Assembly (NCBI RefSeq): GCF_000092065.1 | Contig: NC_009358.1 | Span: forward strand, 744,001 to 808,000 | From: Ostreococcus lucimarinus CCE9901 | Lineage: Eukaryota; Chlorophyta; Mamiellophyceae; Mamiellales; Bathycoccaceae | Direction: 5' to 3' | Length of the DNA stretch: 64,000 nt | Shown here: in pieces, positions 54,752-64,000 of the stretch | Layout: each line of letters starts with the position of its first letter | Numbering within the stretch: position 1 is the stretch's first letter | The notes under the pieces: model-generated | Told to the model about the DNA's origin: nothing | The model's input: the letters and a program-made list of their open reading frames with translations, nothing else | The model's database searches: none | Program-made: the position numbers and the translations under genes

Positions 54752-57700
54752 TTAAATGGCGAGTTTCGCGAACGCTTCGGCGGCGGCGACGGCATCTGGA
54801 ACAGCGTCGACGTTCGGTCCTTGACCTTGCGCCAAACCACCCTTACCGCCGCCACCCTTACCACCGAGCGGGCCGCACGACGCCGCAAGCCAGCCCTTGA
54901 CGTCGATGCCGACATCCGGAGGCACGCTGCAGTAAACGAACTCTTTACCCTTGCAGTTCGCCAAGAGTGTGCACGCGATACCTTCGGCGAAAGCGACCGC
55001 CGCCGCTTCCTTCATAGCGCCAGCATCAGTACCGTCCGCCAGGGTGGCGACAAAGTACTTTGCACCCGCAGACTTTGTCGCGGCGGTTTTTTCTTGAACG
55101 TCTACGATGGCTTGCGCCTTGGCCGCCGCGGCGGCTTCCTTTTGCGCGTCCAGGACTCGCTTGACTTGACTAGTGACAGCGGCACGAATTTCCTCGCGCT
55201 GAATGACGGGAAGAACTTCAGTGTCGACGACGTTTTTCAACACACCCAGTTGTTTGTCGAGCGCTTCGCCGGACAACGAATCGCAACTCTTCACCAGAGC
55301 GAGAACGTCCGCAGCGCGCGCGAGCGCCGCTTTAGCCCCTTCGCGCGTCGCCCCGGTGATGCGACGAATACCCTTTGCGATACCACTTTCTTCAAGAATG
55401 ACGAATTGCTCCGCGAAATCGGTCGACGCCAAGTGGGTGCCGCCACAGAACTCTATGGAGTAGTTTTTCCACTTGTCATCCGACGGGTTGGCGAGCAAGT
55501 CGTCGATGCTCGGACCTACAGACACCACACGAACGGGGTCGGGGTACACCTCACCGAACACCGCGCGTAAACCGTTGATAGTCATCGCCTTGTCTAACGC
55601 TACCTCGCGTTTGTCTACTGCGAGCTTTGATTTGATTTGCTCGTTCACGATGGCCTCGATTTCAGCAATTTGTTTCGTCGTCGCCCCCTTGTTGTGAGAA
55701 AAATCGAATCGCAACTTTTCTTCATCTACTAACGAACCTTTTTGATCGACACCATCACCCATCACCTTGCGCAACGCATAATTGAGCACGTGCGTCATCG
55801 TGTGGTTGGGCATGATGTTATCTCGACGGTCATAATCGACTGCGCACTTCGCGGCATCGCCAACACTCACTGTGCCGGATACGTCGCCGGTGTGCATCAC
55901 GTACGCCGCAGCAACCTTGACATCCGATACGGACATCGAGCCACTCGGGGTGGTAATCAAACCCGAGTCACACACTTGACCACCCGACTCGGCGTAAAAC
56001 GTCGTTGCGTCCATGAAGAACCCGTAAGGTCCTTCGGCGTCGGAGGTGGATTTTATGAATCCGCTTGGCGACATGATGGCGGTGACGGTGCTTTCGAGCG
56101 TCGGTCGTCCGCTTGCGTACTTTTCTTCATCCTTCGTGATTGCCACACCATTGTTTTGCAACCACGCAGTGGCTTCCGCTTCGAACAGCAACTGCACACC
56201 TCCAGACTTCTTACCGCCGGCGCGAGACTTTTCTTGCGCTTCGGCAAACGCCTGCGCGAAACCTTCATTGTCGAGCGTAAAACCGTTCTCCTCGGCCATA
56301 AGCTCCGTAAGATCATTCGGGAAACCATACGATTCCCACAACAAGAACGCTTCCGGACCAGAAATCACTGTTCTACCTTCTTGCTTAGCCGCCGCGAGAA
56401 CCTTGCCGAATTGGTCGATACCCTTTTGGAGCGTTCGGCCGAACGACTCCTCTTCGTCGGCGATGATTTCGGTAATGTGCGTTTGCTTGGCGACGAGTTC
56501 TGGGAATACAGCTCCAAGCTGCTGAATCAAACACGGGACGAGTTTGTGAAAGAAACCTTGCTTTGCACCGAGCTTCTCACGTCCGAAGCGGACCGCTCGG
56601 CGAAGGACGCGACGCAACACGTAGTTGCGGCCATCTGACCCGGGAGCCGCGCCATCGGCGATGGCGATGGACAATGTGCGAATATGATCAGCGACAACGC
56701 GGTAAGCCATGTCTTTCTCCCCGACGTCCTCCTTGCCGAGAAGGCCAGTGTAGGGTGCGGCACCACTGATGCGCTGAATCTCCTTGAAGATGGGCATAAA
56801 GACATCCGTATCGTAATTGCTCATCTTGTTTTGTAAGATCGACGTCAGACGCTCGAAACCCATACCGGTGTCGACATGCTTCGAGGGAAGCGATTTGAGA
56901 ACACCGCCCTCTTCGCGATTGTACTGAATGAACACGACGTTCCAGATTTCGAGGCAGTTCGGGTCATCCATGTTCACCAAGGAGGCCGCGTCTCTGCCAC
57001 CGATGCGATCATAGTGAATCTCAGTGCATGGACCGCACGGGCCGACGTCGCCCATCTCCCAGAAGTTGTCCGCGCACCCAAATGGCATGACGCGAGACTC
57101 CGGAAGATACTTCAACCAAATTGCCTTGGCCTCTAAGTCGGGTTGCAAGCCTTGCGACTCGTCACCGCCAAAGTACGTCGCATACAAGCGATCGGGCGCG
57201 AGACCGTACACATTCGTGAGAAGATCCCACGCCATACCGATGGCTTCTTCCTTGAAGTAATCGCCGAAAGACCAGTTACCCAACATCTCAAAGAAGGTGT
57301 GATGGTACGTGTCTTTTCCAACATCGTCCAAATCGTTGTGCTTCCCGCCTGCGCGAATGCACTTTTGCGTATTCGTCGCCCTGGTGAGCTTGGCAAACGC
57401 CGTCTTCGGATCAGCCTTGCCCAGGAAAATCGGTTTGTATTGATTCATGCCCGCGTTTGCGAAGAGAAGCGTGGGGTCGTTGACAGGCACCGCTGGCGAT
57501 GACGGCCAGTTCACGTGGCCCTGCTTTTCGATGAAGTAGTTGACGAAGGTATCTCTGACGCGCGAGGACGGCCATTCTTCTACGTACTTGACCGGCCGCG
57601 GCAACTCCTTCGGTCCACTAGGATCGTACGTCGCGGCTTGCTCGCACACCGGCATCGTACCCACGGATTCAAGCCATTCTTGCGTCGCGTACACGGTCTC

Positions 57701-58303
57701 GATCCATCGCAAAAGCTTCGGGTAGTTGGCTTGCCATTCGCTTCGCGGGACGAGGTAGCAGTACACGTTGCTCAAGCCGCTCGCGCCGACGATATCAGCG
57801 AGCGAAAGCGCGTTATCTACCAAGAACACAGCATCGTGCGCCGATAAGTACGCCTCCACGGCCGCCATGAACCCAGCCACGATCTTTTTCGCCTCGCTCT
57901 CCTTCTTTTCATCGTACACGATTCCCCGAGCGGCGCCGATGCCCACAATCGGATACAACCACTGCGGTCCGCACACGTCCACGACGTTGAAAGAATCCAT
58001 CCAACCATCAATTCTCGCTCGTGTCCACGCATCATTGGGGTAAATGCTCCCTCCCGTAGCCCCAGTGCTCGCCAAATACCTCGCGATCGCGTTACTTTCA
58101 AACGCCGCGCTCCCGCGCTCGACGTTTTCCACGCACGGCACCTTTCCAAACGGGTTCTTTTCCTTCAAGTACGCCGCGCTCTTGTTCGTCGTCCCCATCA
58201 CGCACTCCGCTTGCTCCAGCGTTTCATCCTTCACGCCAGCGAACCGCGCCGCCGCCGCGATTCGATGCGACCGCGTCGTGCTTCCGTACAGTTTGAGTCC
58301 CAT
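54752..58303 (-). CDS. AARS: Alanyl-tRNA synthetase with N-terminal GST-like domain
   Basis: 1183 residues from ATG 58303 (MGLKLYGSTTRSHR). Residues ~1-225 form a GST-like, EF1B-gamma/ValRS-type domain: LKLYGSTTRS, NPFGKVPCVENVERGSAAFE followed by SNAIARYLA, and the GST C-terminal signature LSLADIVGASGLS. From ~245 a full AlaRS follows: RDTFVNYFIEKQGHVNWPSS (motif 1), TNTQKCIRAGGKHNDLDDVG and HHTFFEMLGNWSFGDYFKEE (motif 2), the tRNA-binding region, the editing site with H-x-x-x-H (NHTMTHVLNYALR) and C-G-G-T-H (IEFCGGTHLAS), and a C-terminal DHHA1-like domain with Gly/Lys loop (GGKGGGGKGGLA). No organellar presequence is evident; cytosolic location likely. The domain fusion is unusual for AlaRS. 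Confidence 0.95.
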   Translation of the reverse strand: MGLKLYGSTTRSHRIAAAARFAGVKDETLEQAECVMGTTNKSAAYLKEKNPFGKVPCVENVERGSAAFESNAIARYLASTGATGGSIYPNDAWTRARIDGWMDSFNVVDVCGPQWLYPIVGIGAARGIVYDEKKESEAKKIVAGFMAAVEAYLSAHDAVFLVDNALSLADIVGASGLSNVYCYLVPRSEWQANYPKLLRWIETVYATQEWLESVGTMPVCEQAATYDPSGPKELPRPVKYVEEWPSSRVRDTFVNYFIEKQGHVNWPSSPAVPVNDPTLLFANAGMNQYKPIFLGKADPKTAFAKLTRATNTQKCIRAGGKHNDLDDVGKDTYHHTFFEMLGNWSFGDYFKEEAIGMAWDLLTNVYGLAPDRLYATYFGGDESQGLQPDLEAKAIWLKYLPESRVMPFGCADNFWEMGDVGPCGPCTEIHYDRIGGRDAASLVNMDDPNCLEIWNVVFIQYNREEGGVLKSLPSKHVDTGMGFERLTSILQNKMSNYDTDVFMPIFKEIQRISGAAPYTGLLGKEDVGEKDMAYRVVADHIRTLSIAIADGAAPGSDGRNYVLRRVLRRAVRFGREKLGAKQGFFHKLVPCLIQQLGAVFPELVAKQTHITEIIADEEESFGRTLQKGIDQFGKVLAAAKQEGRTVISGPEAFLLWESYGFPNDLTELMAEENGFTLDNEGFAQAFAEAQEKSRAGGKKSGGVQLLFEAEATAWLQNNGVAITKDEEKYASGRPTLESTVTAIMSPSGFIKSTSDAEGPYGFFMDATTFYAESGGQVCDSGLITTPSGSMSVSDVKVAAAYVMHTGDVSGTVSVGDAAKCAVDYDRRDNIMPNHTMTHVLNYALRKVMGDGVDQKGSLVDEEKLRFDFSHNKGATTKQIAEIEAIVNEQIKSKLAVDKREVALDKAMTINGLRAVFGEVYPDPVRVVSVGPSIDDLLANPSDDKWKNYSIEFCGGTHLASTDFAEQFVILEESGIAKGIRRITGATREGAKAALARAADVLALVKSCDSLSGEALDKQLGVLKNVVDTEVLPVIQREEIRAAVTSQVKRVLDAQKEAAAAAKAQAIVDVQEKTAATKSAGAKYFVATLADGTDAGAMKEAAAVAFAEGIACTLLANCKGKEFVYCSVPPDVGIDVKGWLAASCGPLGGKGGGGKGGLAQGQGPNVDAVPDAVAAAEAFAKLAI

Positions 58304-58736
58304 CGCGCCAAAAACTTTGCCACGGATCGAGAGCAATCACCGTCGTTCCCTCGCGCGCGCGGCGCGTTCGCGGGCGTCGGTCGTGGACTTTCGCGTTCGA
58401 GTGCGTTCGCTTCGCGTCCGTTCGCTCGCGCGCGGACGATCGGCGTGCGCGACGCGCGTGGGAGTGACGTTCCATTCGCCGACGCGTCGAGGCGGCGGCT
58501 TTCGCCCTATCCACGAAAGAAAGACCTGAAACCACGCGGGTGCGAAAACCAAAAACGCGGGCGGGCGAGAAGGCGAATCGAGGTTTTAATGCACGTTCAT
58601 ACATAATGCTGTAGGTATTCTCAAGCGCGAAGACCGAGCGAAGAAGTTTGACTAGGAGCGCGAGGCGAACGAACCGAGCGCGGTGCTACGCCGCAGGGCG
58701 GCGCGAGGTCGACGCGATGCTCACGAGACGCGGCGC
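58304..58736. other. Intergenic region upstream of AlaRS
   Basis: 433 bp holding the AlaRS promoter and 5' UTR (right to left) and the 3' end of the BCAT gene. It is Arg-codon-like and CG-rich from 58340 to 58500, then AT-richer (aatcgaggttttaatgcacgttcatacataatgctg) around 58575-58615. Frames in it have no coding signature and no RNA gene was found. Confidence 0.45.
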
Positions 58737-61745
<3,009 letters not shown>

Positions 61746-61856
61746 TTATTAGTTTTTAGTAATACAAAGATCAGATGGATATCGATAAGGATTTTCTTTT
61801 CGCTTGCCACATTTCGGTTTTGTTGTGCCGGGTCTTGGTTTATCATTCTCGGATCG

Positions 61857-62810
61857 TCAAGCGATGATATCGCTTTGCAAAGCTTCGTTACTAGCGCCAC
61901 CGCTACCGTCACCGCTACCATCGCCGCTACTGTTATCGTCGGGTGAAGCGTCGGACACTTTGCCAAAAGTTTTGGGACGCAAACGCTCGGCATCTTGGGC
62001 GTCGAGAAACGTCGAGCATCCGTCCTCCAAAAGGTCGGATTGCTGCTGCCACATTTGCTTCGAGCACATATTATTCCGCAAATTTCGAATCAGTAAAAGA
62101 GCAGTCTCCCTGTCGATGGCCGTCATATTTTCCAATGGCGTCGTGTGCGACAATCTCAAAGCGTGTTCTGGCTCTGTTCGCGCTTCGTTCACTTTGAACA
62201 AATCTGCGAGAAAACCGTAGACGGTAGCGAAATCTGGGGTGTTCGTGCTATTTTGTAGCGGTGGTGGCACGCCCGGAGCGCGTTTCGGCGCTACGGGTAG
62301 CGAGCCATCCGGTTCCACTTGCAGCCGTAAACGCATCGCTTGCGACATGCCTGGCACGTAGTTGACGGCGCGCTCACCGTCTGCATGATTGCTTTTTTTG
62401 TGTCTCGGTGGCGGCATCTGGTCTCCTTGACCAGACTTCATCAGCTTCAGGAAGTGTTTTTGCGCGTGTGATCTGATCTGCACAACGTCCTTTGATCCGA
62501 CGTATTCCTCGATTCGTTTCCAGTCGCGGCTATACAACTCCAGCGCTCGCAAAAATCTCTGATGTTCCTTCGGCGTCCACGACACACGCGCCCGAGTCTG
62601 CGTGTACGGTTTACGAGGTTTCTTTTTTCCATCCGCACTCGCTCCGCGCGTCGCCGACTTTCGCTTCGACATCTTGTTCGTGTCGCGCGCCACCTTGTCC
62701 ACGGCGGCTTGCACCATCTCCTTGGTGACGATCGGTGGCGACGTCGTCGGCCCGGGGTCCGCCTGCGCCTCCGCGTGCCCTGGCGCCGCCACCAATGCAC
62801 CGTGCTTCAT
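61857..62810 (-). CDS. RVE/LHY-CCA1-like single-MYB factor with LCL domain
   Basis: 317 residues from ATG 62810. A basic region (MSKRKSATRGASADGKKKPR) leads into one MYB repeat of the SHAQKYF class, RVSWTPKEHQRFLRALELYS, DWKRIEEYVGSKDVVQIRSH and AQKHFLKL (SHAQKHF). A downstream helical block (FATVYGFLADLFKVNEART ... ENMTAIDRETALLLIRNLRN) corresponds to the LCL domain of RVE4/6/8 proteins, which recruits LNK co-activators. The acidic Gly/Ser tail follows. Such factors bind evening elements and act in the circadian clock of plants; that role here is inferred. The frame extends upstream of 62810, but with Arg/Ser shadow composition. Confidence 0.85.
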   Translation of the reverse strand: MKHGALVAAPGHAEAQADPGPTTSPPIVTKEMVQAAVDKVARDTNKMSKRKSATRGASADGKKKPRKPYTQTRARVSWTPKEHQRFLRALELYSRDWKRIEEYVGSKDVVQIRSHAQKHFLKLMKSGQGDQMPPPRHKKSNHADGERAVNYVPGMSQAMRLRLQVEPDGSLPVAPKRAPGVPPPLQNSTNTPDFATVYGFLADLFKVNEARTEPEHALRLSHTTPLENMTAIDRETALLLIRNLRNNMCSKQMWQQQSDLLEDGCSTFLDAQDAERLRPKTFGKVSDASPDDNSSGDGSGDGSGGASNEALQSDIIA

Positions 62811-63115
62811 CTTCCGCGTCGCGCCGATCGCGTCCTCGGTCGATCGGGTGCCGACGCGTCGAGCGGGTGCCGACGCGTCGAGCCGATCCGATCCGACGAT
62901 CGAGCCACTCGACACCGTCACCGCGCGCGCGCGCCCGACCCTCTTTCGCGTCCGCGCGCGTCGCGCGACGCGCTCGCGTCGTTCGAGCGCGCGTCTCGCC
63001 CGACGCGTCGGTGCCGCGCCGCGGTGCGTCGAGCGACCGCGTGTGACGCTTCGGTCGCGACGCGTCCGAGCGCTGGAGCGCGCGTTCGCCCGCACTTCGC
63101 GCCGCGCCTCGCAGC
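62811..63115. other. Divergent promoter region with 19-bp tandem repeat
   Basis: 305 bp between RVE-like MYB and TVP23 starts. A 19-bp unit (gggtgccgacgcgtcgagc) is repeated head-to-tail at 62846-62864 and 62865-62883. The rest is very CG-rich, without evening-element-like AT motifs. Part of it could code an N-terminal extension of the MYB protein. Confidence 0.45.
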
Positions 63116-63664
63116 ATGGCCACGGTGGCCATCGCGCCCGACGTCCAGACGCACCCCACGGCGACGGCGGTGACGCTGGCGCTGAAGATGGCGCCGATCG
63201 CGACGTACTTGGCGTGCGAACTCGTCAATTCGGACGGTTTCGTCGCAAATTTCGTGGCGTGCGTCCTCGCGCTCGCGGTCGATTTTTGGTGGTGCAAGAA
63301 CGTCAGCGGACGCTTGCTCGTCGGTCTGCGGTATTGGAACGAGATAGACGACGCCGGGGAGTCGCGGTGGCGGTTCGAGGCGAGGGACGACGAGGGCATG
63401 GCGCGCGTGAGCGCGAACGAGAAGCGACTCTTCTGGACGACGCTGTACGGAGGCGCCATCGCGTGGGCCGCGCTGCTCGTCGGCGCCATCGCGTCGTTCG
63501 AATTGAACTACGCGTTGATCCCGTTGGTGGCGCTGTGCTTGGCGATGACGAATTTGGTGGGGTACTTTAAGTGTTCGAAGGACGCGCAGAGTCAGTTGAA
63601 TGGATTCGCGCGAAGGCAAGTCGCGAGCGCGTTGTTTTCGGGCGTCGGGTCCTCGGCCTCGTAG
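63116..63664 (+). CDS. TVP23: Golgi membrane protein TVP23 (FAM18)
   Basis: 182 residues with four hydrophobic segments. Family blocks: KMAPIATYLACELVNSDGFV, FVACVLALAVDFWWCKNVSG, RLLVGLRYWNEIDDAGES and WRFEARDDEGMARVSANEKR, then LFWTTLYGGAIAW and a short tail (FARRQVASALFSG). The FWWCKNVSGR-LVGLRYWN stretch is diagnostic. TVP23 sits in the trans-Golgi network and is linked to endosome-Golgi traffic. Length and start fit the family. Confidence 0.93.
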   Translation: MATVAIAPDVQTHPTATAVTLALKMAPIATYLACELVNSDGFVANFVACVLALAVDFWWCKNVSGRLLVGLRYWNEIDDAGESRWRFEARDDEGMARVSANEKRLFWTTLYGGAIAWAALLVGAIASFELNYALIPLVALCLAMTNLVGYFKCSKDAQSQLNGFARRQVASALFSGVGSSAS

Positions 63665-63699
63665 ATCGAGGGTTTCGTTCATGTAGATATTTTAGGAGT

Positions 63700-63704
63700 T
63701 GTAA
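63700..63704 (+). terminator. TGTAA polyadenylation signal of TVP23
   Basis: TGTAA 36 bp after the TVP23 stop in a T-rich context (gatattttaggagttgtaac). Confidence 0.5.
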
Positions 63705-63896
63705 CGCGCGCGATTCGCGCGATTCTCGCGTTCGTCTTGAGCCGCACGACGTTTTGATCCTCGCGAGAGCGTCGTCGCGCCGCGCGAGATTCAACCAGTC
63801 ATCGACATTCCGAACCGGTGCGGCATCATACGGCGACGCGTCGTCACCCGATCGCGTCGGAGGCGAGACTTGCGGTTATTCCGGAGTCGACGCGCG

Positions 63897-64000
63897 ATGT
63901 CGCGCGCCGCGGGCGCGTCCGCGCCGTCCACGGCGAGCTCGCACGTTGCGTTCAGTGGCTGGCTGACCAAGCGCGGAGGAAAGGATTTATACGGTAAAGC
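63897..64000 (+). CDS. PH-domain protein, 5' start only
   Basis: The frame from ATG 63897 is open to the window's right edge (34 codons plus two bases). After a Ser/Ala-rich start, the residues AFSGWLTKRGGKDLYGK are the beta-1 strand opening of a pleckstrin-homology domain (G-W-L-x-K-x-G). The rest lies outside the window, so the class and any other domains are unknown. Confidence 0.6.
   Translation, partial: MSRAAGASAPSTASSHVAFSGWLTKRGGKDLYGK

Overview
The window is nuclear DNA of a very compact, GC-rich green picoalga. It fits Mamiellales best, most probably Ostreococcus or a close relative; that placement is inference from gene content and architecture. The evidence is about 48 protein genes plus one tRNA in 64 kb (about 1.3 kb per gene), plant/green-algal proteins (KNOX homeodomain, cycloeucalenol cycloisomerase, RVE-type MYB, thylakoid-lumen immunophilins), chloroplast and mitochondrial transit peptides, short 5'-proximal spliceosomal introns with GTGCG-type donors and CTGAC-like branch points, and TGTAA (chlorophyte-type) polyadenylation signals. 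No transposon, CRISPR array or prokaryotic operon was seen.

Layout. 0-7.3 kb: C-terminal part of a cation/calcium exchanger, a KNOX homeodomain gene, a small mitochondrial-type membrane protein, NOP16, a SWIM-domain (SWS1/ZSWIM7-like) gene and the deubiquitinase USP5/UBP14. 7.4-15.9 kb: a DMT transporter, a lumenal cyclophilin, a MOSC protein, a ParA-like ATPase, UTP23, an ACL4-like TPR protein, a lumenal FKBP and succinyl-CoA synthetase beta. 16-24 kb: a SET-domain protein, plastid class I aldolase, a Tat-signal short-chain dehydrogenase, SRR1, a three-exon ubiquitin-like gene, a plastid protein of unknown function and a tRNA m7G methyltransferase. 24-37.7 kb: kinesin-8, a coiled-coil protein, a two-exon UBA-UBX protein, an MFS transporter, a Cys-rich conserved protein, a PcyA-like bilin reductase, a Cys-rich surface-type membrane protein, a three-exon Rxt3-domain gene and a DUF3531 plastid protein. 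37.8-50.5 kb: CDC20 (three exons), CDC45 (two exons), ATG6/Beclin, an organellar helical protein, a selenocysteine tRNA, a small membrane protein and an ASPM-like spindle protein. 50.6-64 kb: sterol cycloisomerase, a CHZ-motif histone chaperone, an LYR protein, a PhyH-like dioxygenase, UBE2G-type E2, a GST-AlaRS fusion, plastid BCAT, RUVBL1, an RVE/LCL MYB, TVP23 and the start of a PH-domain gene.

How the genes relate. They are mostly unrelated housekeeping genes, arranged as tightly packed divergent and convergent pairs. Several divergent pairs have start codons 16-25 bp apart, or ATGs that overlap in a CATG. Recurring themes are mitosis and replication (CDC20, CDC45, ASPM, kinesin-8, RUVBL1), ubiquitin handling (USP5, UBX, UBE2G, UBL), ribosome biogenesis (NOP16, UTP23, ACL4), the thylakoid lumen (cyclophilin, FKBP, SDR) and light or clock functions (SRR1, RVE-type MYB, bilin reductase). 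The most striking items are the tRNA-Sec (selenoprotein machinery), the GST-AlaRS fusion, an orphan eukaryotic ParA-family ATPase and a KNOX gene in a picoalga.
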